Shown in pieces: positions 51,443 to 60,401 of a stretch of 64,000 nt of DNA. Position 1 is the first letter of the stretch. Each line of letters opens with the position of its first letter. Source of the stretch: RHKX01 sp963743875 (GTDB lineage Bacteria > Actinomycetota > Thermoleophilia > Solirubrobacterales > 70-9); contig CAVURM010000001.1 of NCBI GenBank assembly GCA_963743875.1, positions 806,001 to 870,000 of the forward strand, given 5' to 3'. The notes beneath the pieces are model-generated. The model saw nothing but the letters and a program-made list of their open reading frames with translations. It ran no database searches and had not been told where the DNA came from. The position numbers and the translations under genes are program-made.

Positions 51443-52738
51443 CTAGGCGTCCAACTCGAATGCCTGGTCGCCCACCCTGACCTCGTCGCCGTCCTCGAAT
51501 CCGGCGTCTCGCAGCGCCTTGATCACACCGATCTCCTTCAGACGGCGCTCCAGATAGCTGATCGCCTCAGGGTTCGCGAGATCGTGCCGCTCGACCAGCA
51601 TCTCCACCCCGCGGCCGACGACCTCGAAGATCCCTTCGTCGATCATCGCGACGTCGAACCCCCCCGCACCCCTGGGCCTGTAGATCCGGTGCTCGGATTG
51701 GAACTCGGGCTCCGCGTTTGCGGCAGCGGCGATCGGTGTCTCCGCGTCGGGATCCGCACCGGCGACGGTCCTGAAGATGGCGCTCACCAGCTCTTCGATG
51801 CCCGCCCCGGTAGCGGACGAGATCGCCATCGGCGAGGTCCCGGGATGGCTCTCCCGCCAGGCGTCGAGCTCGAACTCGACCTCGTCGGCCGGCAGCAGGT
51901 CGCTCTTCGACAGGACGATCAGCTCCGGCAGCCGGTCGAGACCCGATCCGTGTGCGGCGAGCTCGCCTCGGACCACGTCGTAGGCCGTGTCGGGGTCGGC
52001 CCCCTCGCCGATCTCGAGCAGGTGGACGAGAACACGACAGCGTTCGACGTGAGCGAGGAACTCGTGCCCGAGGCCGGCCCCTTCGGCCGCCCCTTCGATC
52101 AGGCCGGGGATGTCGGCGAGGACGAGTTGGCGCTCGCCGTCGTCGATCGTCCCGAGGATCGGTTCGAGTGTGGTGAACGGGTAGTTGGCAACCTTCGGCG
52201 CCGCTCGGGTTATGCGACCGAGAAGTGAGGACTTGCCGGCGTTGGGCAGCCCGACGAGGCCGGCGTCGGCCAGCAGCCTGAGCCGGAGCTCGACCCACCC
52301 GGATTGACCCACCAGGCCCTTCTCGGCGAAGCGCGGCGCCTGATGGGTCGCCGAGGTGAAGCGCTTGTTGCCGTGGCCCCCGAGCCCCCCGTTCGCCACC
52401 GTGGCCTGCTGGGCGGGCTCGACCAGGTCGAAGAACTCGCCCTCGAGGCCCTCGACAGTGGTCCCAGGAGGGACGAGAACGACCAGATCGCCGCCGCGTG
52501 CACCATGCTTGTTGGCACCCTGACCGTGACCGCCCCGCTCGGCCCGGTAGTGAGCGGAGACGCGCATCGAGGCGAGATCGCGTCGCGACGGATCGCACAG
52601 CAAGACGACATCTCCGCCATGCCCGCCGTCGCCACCGTCGGGTCCGCCGCGCGGAACGTGAGCCTCGCGGCGAAAGCTGACGACGCCGTCGCCGCCGCGG
52701 CCACCCTCGACGAATATGCGCGCGCGATCGTGAAACAC
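51443..52738 (-). CDS. obgE: GTPase ObgE/CgtA
   Basis: A 431-aa ribosome-associated GTPase. The glycine-rich Obg domain (IFVEGGRGGDGVVSFRREAHVPRGGPDGG) precedes the G domain with GLPNAGKSSLLGRI, DIPGLIEGA and LSKSDLLP. A C-terminal OCT domain (EFQSEHRIYRPRGAGGFDV to QAFELDA) is present, as in Gram-positive Obg proteins. It is 60 nt downstream of rpmA. Confidence 0.97.
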   Translation of the reverse strand: MFHDRARIFVEGGRGGDGVVSFRREAHVPRGGPDGGDGGHGGDVVLLCDPSRRDLASMRVSAHYRAERGGHGQGANKHGARGGDLVVLVPPGTTVEGLEGEFFDLVEPAQQATVANGGLGGHGNKRFTSATHQAPRFAEKGLVGQSGWVELRLRLLADAGLVGLPNAGKSSLLGRITRAAPKVANYPFTTLEPILGTIDDGERQLVLADIPGLIEGAAEGAGLGHEFLAHVERCRVLVHLLEIGEGADPDTAYDVVRGELAAHGSGLDRLPELIVLSKSDLLPADEVEFELDAWRESHPGTSPMAISSATGAGIEELVSAIFRTVAGADPDAETPIAAAANAEPEFQSEHRIYRPRGAGGFDVAMIDEGIFEVVGRGVEMLVERHDLANPEAISYLERRLKEIGVIKALRDAGFEDGDEVRVGDQAFELDA

Positions 52739-52798
52739 AGCAGTGAGGATCGCAGCCCGACGCCAGCCGGGAGCGAAACCGATCTCAGAGGATGGGCG

Positions 52799-53053
52799 CT
52801 ACTCGGACTCGGCGACCGAGATCACGCGGCCCTTGCGGCCGGGCTTGAACTCGACCGTGCCCGGGCGGGTGGCGAAGATCGTGTGATCGCGACCGATGCC
52901 GACTCCGTCGCCCGGGTGAAAGCGGGTTCCACGCTGGCGGACGATGATCTCGCCGCCCTGGACGGACTGACCGGCAAAGACCTTCACGCCAAGAAACTTC
53001 GGCTTGGAATCGCGACCGTTGCGGCTCGAACCGAGCCCCTTCTTGTGAGCCAT
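52799..53053 (-). CDS. rpmA: 50S ribosomal protein L27
   Basis: An 84-aa protein of the peptidyl-transferase centre. MAHKKGLGSSRNGRDSKPKFLGVKVFAGQ is typical; there is no cleavable N-terminal extension of the Firmicutes type. Start and rplU stop overlap by one base (TGATG). Confidence 0.97.
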   Translation of the reverse strand: MAHKKGLGSSRNGRDSKPKFLGVKVFAGQSVQGGEIIVRQRGTRFHPGDGVGIGRDHTIFATRPGTVEFKPGRKGRVISVAESE

Positions 53054-53694
53054 CAGTCAGTCTCCTTCTCGGCTGCCGGCTTCTTGGCCGCAGCGGGCTT
53101 CTTCGCCGCCGGCTTCCTGGCAGCGGGCTTCTTGGCAGCGGGCTTCTTGGCAGCGGGCTTCTTGGCCGCCGCCGGCTTCTTGGCTGCAGGTTTCTTGGCC
53201 GCAGGCTTCGCCGCCGGCTTCTTCGCAGCGGGCTTCTTGGCTGCATCGGGCTTCTTGGCTGCAGGCTTCTCGGCCGGCGCCTTGGGAGCGGCCTTCTCGG
53301 TCGCCGCGGGCTTGGCCTCGGCAGCCGGCGGCTTCGACTCGGCCTTGACCTCATCCTTGGCGGCGGCGGGCTTACGCGAAAGCAGCTTGACCTCGGTCAC
53401 CTCGAGCCGGGTCAGCTCGGAGCGATGGCCCTGGTGCTTGCGGTAGCCCTTCTTGGCCTTGTACTTGAAGACCTTGATCTTCTCGCCGCGCTCGTGGCCG
53501 GCGATCTTGGCCTCGACCTTGACCTTCTCGAGATCCTTCGGGGCGATCATCATGTCGGCATCGCTGCGGAACATCACCGGACGCAGGCCGACCTTGGCGC
53601 CCTCGTCCTGGGAGATGCGGTCGACGAGCAGGGACTGACCCTCCTCGACGCGGTACTGCTTTCCTCCGCTTTCGACTATCGCGTATGTGGACAT
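53053..53694 (-). CDS. rplU: 50S ribosomal protein L21 with long Lys/Ala/Pro tail
   Basis: A 213-aa protein, about twice the usual L21 length of roughly 103. Residues 1-105 are a normal L21 (MSTYAIVESGGKQYRVEEGQ at the start, KAKKGYRKHQGHRSELTRLEVTEV near the end of the domain). Residues 106-213 are low complexity: first KAESKPPAAEAKPAATEK, then many AAKKPA/AAAKKP units like the tails of histone H1-like proteins. The tail is presumably disordered, positively charged and reaches out of the ribosome or binds rRNA/DNA; this is inference. The repeat is also visible in the DNA (53060-53280) as near-copies of GCAGCGGGCTTCTTGGC. Confidence 0.95.
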   Translation of the reverse strand: MSTYAIVESGGKQYRVEEGQSLLVDRISQDEGAKVGLRPVMFRSDADMMIAPKDLEKVKVEAKIAGHERGEKIKVFKYKAKKGYRKHQGHRSELTRLEVTEVKLLSRKPAAAKDEVKAESKPPAAEAKPAATEKAAPKAPAEKPAAKKPDAAKKPAAKKPAAKPAAKKPAAKKPAAAKKPAAKKPAAKKPAARKPAAKKPAAAKKPAAEKETD

Positions 53695-53730
53695 ATCGAT
53701 CTGGCTCGCCTCAATGGAACTCGGACTGAA

Positions 53731-55698
53731 TCAAGATTCTTGGCCGGGATTGGTACCGCTCCCGGCGCGGGAACGGCGCCGTCCGCCTCTACGGCCGCGG
53801 CGCCGAGTGCCGGATTCTAGCCCGTCGGCGGATTCGTCATCGCCCGACCCCTCGGGGATCCCGTCGACCAGCGTCGCGACACCAGACGAACGCCCGATCT
53901 CCTCGATCCTGACCAGCTTGCGCTCGCCCACCAGGGGGGCCGCACCGGTGACCGTGATCACCAGCGCATCGACCCTGGCAACGGCGTCGCCGGGGTTGTA
54001 CATGTGCGGTTCGTCGATCGTGAGCAGGACCTCGTCGCCGAGCTGGAACGGCAAGGCACGCCGCTCGATCTCGGCCTTTTCCCCCGACTCGGCAACCTCA
54101 AAGGTGTCGATCGGCAGCGCGTCCCCGCCCTCAAACAGGAACGTCTTCTTCGTCTCCTCCTCGAGTTCGACCAGACCGCTGTCGTGGCGCATCAGCTCGC
54201 GGGCGACCTTCGGGTTGACGCGGATCAGATGGGCATCGGGGTCCGGGCTCTCCAGGACCACGTCGCGCAGCTTGCGCAGCGCCTCGATCGCGACCGTCTC
54301 GGCCGAGCGGACGACGCCCTCGCCGTCGCAGGTCGGGCACTTGGTGGTCAGGATCTCGCGCACGCCGTCGGTCACGTTCTGGCGCGTCATCTCGACCAGC
54401 CCGAGCGGTGAGACCTCGACGACGTAGGTCTTCGTGCGGTCCTCGTCGAGAGCCTTTCGCAGCGTCTTCAGCACCTGATCGCGGTTCTTGGCCCGCGCCA
54501 TGTCGATGAAGTCGATGACGATGATCCCGCCGATGTCTCGTAGCCGGAGCTGGCGGACGACCTCGTCGGCAGCTTCCACGTTGACCTTGGTGATCGTGTC
54601 CTCGAGCCGGCCCTTGCCCTTGCCGGTGAAGCTGCCGGTGTTGATGTCGATCACCGTCAGCGCCTCGGCGTAGTCGATGATCAGGTAGCCACCCGAGGGC
54701 AGGTCCACCCGTCGCGACAGGGTCGAACGGAACGCTTCCTCGGCGCCGTGGCGATCGAAGAGGTGCTCGCTGTGGGAGTGCATCTCGACCGAGTCGACCA
54801 GCTCCGGCGCGGTGCGCTGGAAGAACGAGGTGACCCGCTCAAATTGCTTCTGGTCATCGATCTCGGCGCCGTCGAACTCGCTGCCGAGGACGTCGCGCAG
54901 AACCCTGATCGGTAGATCCGCCTCCTGGAAGATCAGCGACGGTGCCTCGACGTCCTTCGAGCGGCGCTCGAGCACCTGATGCAGCTTGTGCAGGTAGGCG
55001 ATCTCGCGCTCGAAGTCCTCCTTCTTGGCACCCTGCGCGGCGGTCCGGACGATGTAGCCGCCCTTCTCCTTGCTGGCGTCGTGGATCTTCTCGAGGCTCT
55101 TGCGCATCTGGCCGCGCTCGCCGTCGGGGAGCCTGCGGCTGACGCCGATGCCTCCGCCCTGCGGCATGTAGACGAGGTAACGGCCCGCGATCGAGACCTG
55201 CATCGAGAGTCGAGCGCCCTTGGTCTTCAGCGGGTCCTTGACGACCTGAACGACGATCTCCTGACCGCGTTTGATCAGCTCGTCGATCCGGCGTCCCTCG
55301 CCGCGACCGCGCTTCGGCGCCGGCTTGCCGTCGGGGGTGACGATCTCGTCGACGTGGAGGAACCCGTTGCGCTCGAGGCCGATGTCGACGAACGCCGCTT
55401 CCATTCCCGGCAGCACGTTGTCGACGACGCCCTTGTAGATGTTGCCGACGATCGAACGGGATCCGCGACGCTCGACGTAGAGCTCACCGACCCTCCACTT
55501 CGAGTCGCCGGAGCCGCCGGCCCTGCCCCGGCCGCCGCCGCGACCTTGCGGCTCTTTGGCCTCAGCCCCTGATTCGTTGTCCTTCTCAGCGGTCTTAGGG
55601 TCTGCAGCGGCGCGACCCGAACGGGCCGTTCCTTTTGCTTCTAGTACCGCGACACGGGTTTCACCGGCGTCAACCGATACGAGGATCTTTTTCTTCAA
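53731..55698 (-). CDS. rng: Ribonuclease E/G family endoribonuclease
   Basis: A 655-aa RNase of the E/G family for RNA decay and rRNA processing. The first 23 residues match the family, then about 45 residues of Gly/Arg/Lys-rich insert (KEPQGRGGGRGRAGGSGDSKW) precede the S1 domain (LYVERRGSRSIVGNIYKGVVDNVLPGMEAAFVDIGLERNGFLHVDE). The catalytic DNase I-like domain has GGYLIIDYAEALTVIDINTGSFTGKG and DIGGIIVIDFIDMA; the Zn-link CPTCDGEG is present. A basic tail (GTRRRGRRGGRRRSRAG) ends the protein. The TTG start is preceded by GAGGTGAG. Confidence 0.95.
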   Translation of the reverse strand: MKKKILVSVDAGETRVAVLEAKGTARSGRAAADPKTAEKDNESGAEAKEPQGRGGGRGRAGGSGDSKWRVGELYVERRGSRSIVGNIYKGVVDNVLPGMEAAFVDIGLERNGFLHVDEIVTPDGKPAPKRGRGEGRRIDELIKRGQEIVVQVVKDPLKTKGARLSMQVSIAGRYLVYMPQGGGIGVSRRLPDGERGQMRKSLEKIHDASKEKGGYIVRTAAQGAKKEDFEREIAYLHKLHQVLERRSKDVEAPSLIFQEADLPIRVLRDVLGSEFDGAEIDDQKQFERVTSFFQRTAPELVDSVEMHSHSEHLFDRHGAEEAFRSTLSRRVDLPSGGYLIIDYAEALTVIDINTGSFTGKGKGRLEDTITKVNVEAADEVVRQLRLRDIGGIIVIDFIDMARAKNRDQVLKTLRKALDEDRTKTYVVEVSPLGLVEMTRQNVTDGVREILTTKCPTCDGEGVVRSAETVAIEALRKLRDVVLESPDPDAHLIRVNPKVARELMRHDSGLVELEEETKKTFLFEGGDALPIDTFEVAESGEKAEIERRALPFQLGDEVLLTIDEPHMYNPGDAVARVDALVITVTGAAPLVGERKLVRIEEIGRSSGVATLVDGIPEGSGDDESADGLESGTRRRGRRGGRRRSRAGSGTNPGQES

Positions 55699-55709
55699 GT
55701 TGGCTCACC

Positions 55710-56903
55710 TCACAGAGCATTTCTCAACCTGCTCGGCGAGGAGAGCTGCGACTGGACGTAGATGCTCTGAAGCAAACCGATGGACATGAAGGTGACCAGC
55801 ACCGACGTTCCGCCGTAGCTCATCAACGGCAGGGTGATGCCCGTGACGGGCATCAGCCCGACGTTCATCCCCACGTTGACGAGAACCTGGAAGAGCAACA
55901 TCGCGGCGATACCCGCCCCGACGAGGCTCCCGTACAAGTTCTTCGAGAGTGTCGTAATCCGCAGCGCCCGCCATATGAGCAAGGCATAGAGGGATAGAAG
56001 GAGCGCAGCGCCGACAAACCCCCATCGCTCCGCAATCACGGAGAAGATGAAGTCTGTACGGCCTTCCGGGAGGAAGCCATGCTGCGCTTGAGTTGCGTCA
56101 TCGCCACGTCCGACCTTTCCGCCGGAACCGATCGCGATGAGCGCCTGATTTGTCTGATAACTGGAGTCGGCCGGGTCGTCACTCGGATTGAGAAACGACG
56201 TCAGTCGATCGAGCTGATAGCCCTGAAGCACCGGTTGACCGACCGCCGGCGCGACCACAAGAACGACCGCGATCGCCGCCACCGCGAGTCCACCGAGCGC
56301 AGCGAAGTGCGTCCAGGGGGTTCCCGAGATGAACAGGATCGCGAGCGTGATCGCGCCATAGACCAGTGCGGTGCCCAAGTCGGGCTGCACAAAAACGATC
56401 AACGCGGGCACGAGGCCGAGCAGGAGCAGTCGCGCGGTGCGCTGCCACTCCGTCTGGCGCCGAGCCCGGTCGATGGCAAAGCCGGCGAGAGCGAGGATAA
56501 GCAACAGCTTGCCCAGCTCCGACGGTTGAAATTGGAAGAAGGGAAGTTCGATCCAGCGCCGCGCTCCGAGCGCAGCGACGCCGAGAACCAGGACGATGCC
56601 GATCGTGAAGATCATCGCCGTGTAGAGACCGACCCGAAGCTCGCGGAAGCGCGAGTAGTCGACCCGGGCCAGCGCGAACATCAGCGCGATGCCGATCACC
56701 GCATAGATGCTCTGGCGGATCGTGTAGAAGAACGGATCACCCTCAACCAGGTTCTGGGTGGTGTAGCCGAGGGCGACGATGCTGAAGACGATCAGCGCGA
56801 TCCCGGCGAATGCGATCACCGGGTCCATACGCAGGAACCCGGTGCGCTCGGCAAAGCCGGCGCTGCGCTCGTCGAATGTCTGCGGTCTGGCGAGTGTCGG
56901 CAT
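55710..56903 (-). CDS. rodA: Rod-shape SEDS glycosyltransferase RodA
   Basis: A 397-aa membrane protein with about ten helices polymerising glycan strands with PBP2 during elongation. Family blocks: FQPSELGKLLLILALAGF, VQPDLGTALVYG, and VNVGMNVGLMPVTGITLPLMSYGGTSV. It follows mrdA by 42 nt, its normal partner. Confidence 0.96.
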   Translation of the reverse strand: MPTLARPQTFDERSAGFAERTGFLRMDPVIAFAGIALIVFSIVALGYTTQNLVEGDPFFYTIRQSIYAVIGIALMFALARVDYSRFRELRVGLYTAMIFTIGIVLVLGVAALGARRWIELPFFQFQPSELGKLLLILALAGFAIDRARRQTEWQRTARLLLLGLVPALIVFVQPDLGTALVYGAITLAILFISGTPWTHFAALGGLAVAAIAVVLVVAPAVGQPVLQGYQLDRLTSFLNPSDDPADSSYQTNQALIAIGSGGKVGRGDDATQAQHGFLPEGRTDFIFSVIAERWGFVGAALLLSLYALLIWRALRITTLSKNLYGSLVGAGIAAMLLFQVLVNVGMNVGLMPVTGITLPLMSYGGTSVLVTFMSIGLLQSIYVQSQLSSPSRLRNAL

Positions 56904-56945
56904 CGTTGGTCTAGTTCATCTAAGCAGCGTGGCGGGCAGACCGAA

Positions 56946-58934
56946 CTAGTCGGCGCTGGTCCCCGTGCTGCAGGAATCGTTGACGTTGAAGATCTGACTG
57001 AGGATCTGGCAGGCGGCAGGCGCCGCGGTCGTCGCGCCGAATCCACCCTGTTCGACGGTGGCCACGACGACGAACTTCGGGTCGTCGGCGGGGGCGAGGG
57101 CCGCATACCAGGCCTGGTCCTCTTGGTCGGTCTTCTCCGCGGTTCCGGTCTTGCCGGCGATCTCGATCGGGAAGCCGCCGAAGACCGGCTCAGAGGTGCC
57201 CCCCGGCTCCATGGCCGCCTGCCGCAGTCCCTCCAGCATCGTGTCCCGGGTGGATTCGGAGATCTCGACCTGCCGCCGGGCTGCGGGTTCGAACGTGGTG
57301 GTCTGCGCCCCCGTCGCGTCCACGCCCTCCATGCCGAGGTGGGGTCTCACGACCTCTCCCCCGTTGCCCAACGTCGCATACGCGGTCGCAAGCTGCAGAG
57401 GCGTCGCCGACAGGTCGCCCTGACCGACGGAGAGGTTCATGTTGTCGCCGACCGACCAGGGCCGGTCGGTCTCGAAGCAGCCGTCCTCGAACAGCGCCGC
57501 CTTGCCGCCGCAGGAGTCCGGGTCGGTTGCGTCCTCGTATAGCTTGTCGCGCCATTCGGGCGTCGGCACGAGCCCCGCGCCCTCGCCGGGCAGATCGATC
57601 CCCGTCAGTGACCCGAACCCGAACTGAGAGGCCCAGTCCTGGATCGGCTCCTTCTCGCCACCGGTTTCCTCGATGACCCTCTCGGCTCTGATCCCGAGGT
57701 CGTAGAAGAAGACATCGGAGGAGACGCGGAGGGCGGAGACCATGTCGACGACGCCGTTCGGCTGCTCGCCGGCGTTGATCCACTTCTGCTCCGCGTACTC
57801 GAACGAGCCCTGATCGTTGAACGTGTGCGAGGGGGTGATCAGCCCCTCCTCGAGGGCGGCCGTCCCGGTGATCATCTTGAACGTCGACCCCGTCGGGTAG
57901 CCCGACTGGATCGCGCGATCCAGCAGCGGCTTGCTCTCGTCGTTCGTCAGCGCCTCCGCCGTCGCGGTCGAGACGGGCGGCGTGTAGACGCTCGGGTCGA
58001 AGGTCGGATAGGAGCCCATGCCGAGGATCGATCCGTCGTCGATCTTCATCACGACGAATGCCGCCGGCAACCCGAACTGAGAGATCGCCGACTCGCCCGC
58101 AGCCTGGATCTTCTTGTCGAGGGTCAGCTTCAGGTTGGCGCCGGCCTCCGGCTCGACCCGCGAAAGCTCTCGTCCGCGCGGCTCACCGGTGGCGTCGACC
58201 GGCACGCGAACGGCTCCGTTGCGACCCCTGAGCAGGTAGTCGTACTGCGACTCGAGACCGGTGGCGCCGATCCGGTCGCCGGCTTCGAGTCCGTCGTAGG
58301 CGGGTTCCTTGAGCTGGTCGGGGCCGATCTCGCTGACGAAGCCGAACAGGTGCGCGCCGAGGGTTCCGCTCGGGTAGTCGCGGACGTAGACCTGCGATGC
58401 GGTGACGCCGGGGAACTCATCCTGGCGCTCGCGGAGGTAGTAGACGACGTCCTTGTCCACGTCCTGCTTCAGGGTGACCGGAATCGCCGGAGGCTCGATC
58501 GTTCCGGCGCGGATCTCGCCCTTGTACTCGGATGGCTCCATCCCCATCGCCGCGGCCATCTGATTGACCATCTCGCGCTTGACCTTGTCGTAGCTCATTC
58601 CGGCGACCTCGGCCACCTTGCGGAGCTCGCGATTGCGCGGCTCTGTCTGCTGGGGCAACTCGCTCGGCTGGACCTGCAGCGACAGCACGGTCTTGTTGTC
58701 GACGAGGACGCGGCCCTTGCGGTCGAGGATCTGACCTCTCGGGGCCTGGATCTTGATCTCACGGACGCGGTTGGCGTTGGCCTGCTTCAGGTACGCCTCG
58801 CCGGAGAGGATCTCGAGAAACCAGAGACGGAAGAAGATCGCGGCGAAGGCGACGAGCGCGATTCCACCGAGCACGGCGACGCGCACGGCGAACTGGGCGT
58901 GGGTCGGAGCGGCGTTCTCGTCGTGGCGGAACAT
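56946..58934 (-). CDS. mrdA: Penicillin-binding protein 2
   Basis: A 662-aa class B transpeptidase for elongation. One N-terminal transmembrane helix (VAVLGGIALVAFAAIFFRLWFL), a dimerisation domain (ANRVREIKIQAPRGQILDRKGRVLVDN), then the transpeptidase domain with the catalytic Ser in TGSTFKMITG, the SxD motif in SSDVFF, and the KTG triad in AGKTGTAEK. It overlaps mreD by one base. Confidence 0.96.
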   Translation of the reverse strand: MFRHDENAAPTHAQFAVRVAVLGGIALVAFAAIFFRLWFLEILSGEAYLKQANANRVREIKIQAPRGQILDRKGRVLVDNKTVLSLQVQPSELPQQTEPRNRELRKVAEVAGMSYDKVKREMVNQMAAAMGMEPSEYKGEIRAGTIEPPAIPVTLKQDVDKDVVYYLRERQDEFPGVTASQVYVRDYPSGTLGAHLFGFVSEIGPDQLKEPAYDGLEAGDRIGATGLESQYDYLLRGRNGAVRVPVDATGEPRGRELSRVEPEAGANLKLTLDKKIQAAGESAISQFGLPAAFVVMKIDDGSILGMGSYPTFDPSVYTPPVSTATAEALTNDESKPLLDRAIQSGYPTGSTFKMITGTAALEEGLITPSHTFNDQGSFEYAEQKWINAGEQPNGVVDMVSALRVSSDVFFYDLGIRAERVIEETGGEKEPIQDWASQFGFGSLTGIDLPGEGAGLVPTPEWRDKLYEDATDPDSCGGKAALFEDGCFETDRPWSVGDNMNLSVGQGDLSATPLQLATAYATLGNGGEVVRPHLGMEGVDATGAQTTTFEPAARRQVEISESTRDTMLEGLRQAAMEPGGTSEPVFGGFPIEIAGKTGTAEKTDQEDQAWYAALAPADDPKFVVVATVEQGGFGATTAAPAACQILSQIFNVNDSCSTGTSAD

Positions 58935-59527
58935 CAGAGACTTCCCTGGCCACTCATCATCCCGAACGGTCCGCCGCGGCCCTCACCGGACGGACCGCCG
59001 GCACGGGATCGCGCACCGGTCGCATCGTCGACAAGCGCGGGTCGCAACACGCGCTTGATCAGCGGGAAGACCGGGATCGCGAGCAGGATCGCGAGCAGCC
59101 CCTGCACCAGGACCTCTTGGAGGGCGAGAACGCTGATCGGAGCCTCGACCCCGAGGGTCAGGGTCAGCGCTCCGTAGATCAGCGCGGCGATCGCGGTCAG
59201 CGCTCCGGTCAGCAGCGGCGGAACGAGCGAGCTGACGATGTCGTAGCCCTCGCGCCAGCGGCCGGCGAGATATCCAGCGCTCATCAGCGCCAGCGAGGCC
59301 ACACCGAGGGTGCCGCCGATCATCACGTCAACGAGCAACCCGGCCGCAAAGCCGGCGACGGCGCCCGTCACGGCACCGCCCAGCAGGCCAAGCGCGACGA
59401 TCACGACGGGAATCAGATTGGCCACGGAGCCGAGGAGGGGGACCTGGGAGAAGAGCGCGACCTGGAGCAGAACAGCCAGGAACACGACCACCACGAGGCG
59501 CACGAGAATGGGCGGGGTGACGATCAT
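58934..59527 (-). CDS. mreD: Rod-shape-determining protein MreD
   Basis: A 197-aa membrane protein with five or six hydrophobic helices, between mreC and mrdA, as in most rod-shaped bacteria. Sequence is weakly conserved; identification rests on hydropathy (LVRLVVVVFLAVLLQVALFS, LIPVVIVALGLLGGAVTGAVAGFAAGLLVDVM) and position. Overlaps mreC by 4 nt. Confidence 0.88.
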   Translation of the reverse strand: MIVTPPILVRLVVVVFLAVLLQVALFSQVPLLGSVANLIPVVIVALGLLGGAVTGAVAGFAAGLLVDVMIGGTLGVASLALMSAGYLAGRWREGYDIVSSLVPPLLTGALTAIAALIYGALTLTLGVEAPISVLALQEVLVQGLLAILLAIPVFPLIKRVLRPALVDDATGARSRAGGPSGEGRGGPFGMMSGQGSL

Positions 59528-60387
59528 CCGCCTGCGCCCCCGGTCGTCAGGACGGTGACCTCGCTCAGGTCGGCCAGATCGGCGAACGGCTCGACGCTGA
59601 CCTGCTCGCGCTGTTCCTCCTCAGCGGGGATCGTCTCGACGACCTCGCCGATCGGGATGTCGGCCGGGTACCTGGATGCCAGTCCGCCCTCGGTGGTGAA
59701 GCCGGCGGTCACGAGGCGGTCGCCGTCCTTGACCTCCTTCTCACCCTGAATCAGGCTGAAGTCGAGCTTCCCGGGAGAGCCGACGACGGGGCCGACCAGC
59801 CCCTCCGGTCCCTCGCCGACCACGCGGGCCGTGACGGCGCTGGAGCCGTCGGTGATGAGTGCCACCTCGGCGGTGCCTCCGGTGACGTTCGAGACCCGTC
59901 CGATCAATCCGTCCTCAGTGATGACCACATTGTTCCGCTCGACCCCGTCGGAGCCTCCGGCGCTGATCTTGATCGTCGCATACCAGAGGCTGAACGAGCG
60001 AAAGATCACGGATGCGCTCACCGGCGTGTAGCCGGCGAGACTGCCCTCTTCGAGCAGCTTCTGGACGGCGTCGGAGTATCCGGCCTTCTCGGCGGCGTCC
60101 TGCGTATCGAGGAGCTCGCCGCGCATCGATGCGAGTTCACTTCGCAGCTCGTCGTTCTCCCCCCGCGCGTCCCAGGTCTCGTCGAACCAGTTGATCAGGT
60201 CGCGGACCGGCTTCAGAGCGCGGCCGGCGCCCTCGCCGACCGGTGAGAAGACCGACGAGACCCCGGACTGCACCGAGTGCAGCGGACCATCCTCGGCCTC
60301 GCTGATCGAGATGCTGATCAGCATCAGACAGGCGACGACGAGGGCGACGAGGATCGCGCGGCGCCTGCGTACCTGCTTGCGGTACAT
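59524..60387 (-). CDS. mreC: Rod-shape-determining protein MreC
   Basis: A 287-aa scaffold protein: N-terminal helix (ILVALVVACLMLISISISEA), coiled coil (ENDELRSELASMRGELLDTQDAAEKA), and the beta domains with VIFRSFSLWYATIKISAGGSDGVERNNVVITEDGLIGRVSNVTGG. The ATG at 60387 is chosen; an open frame upstream overlaps mreB in another frame. Ends with a short Gly-rich tail. Confidence 0.94.
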   Translation of the reverse strand: MYRKQVRRRRAILVALVVACLMLISISISEAEDGPLHSVQSGVSSVFSPVGEGAGRALKPVRDLINWFDETWDARGENDELRSELASMRGELLDTQDAAEKAGYSDAVQKLLEEGSLAGYTPVSASVIFRSFSLWYATIKISAGGSDGVERNNVVITEDGLIGRVSNVTGGTAEVALITDGSSAVTARVVGEGPEGLVGPVVGSPGKLDFSLIQGEKEVKDGDRLVTAGFTTEGGLASRYPADIPIGEVVETIPAEEEQREQVSVEPFADLADLSEVTVLTTGGAGG

Positions 60388-60401
60388 CGGCCGACCCCTG
60401 T

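Noticed and set aside
53060..53280. Short tandem repeats that might look like a CRISPR array
   Set aside because: They are in-frame codons for AAKKPA units in the L21 tail; there are no unique spacers.
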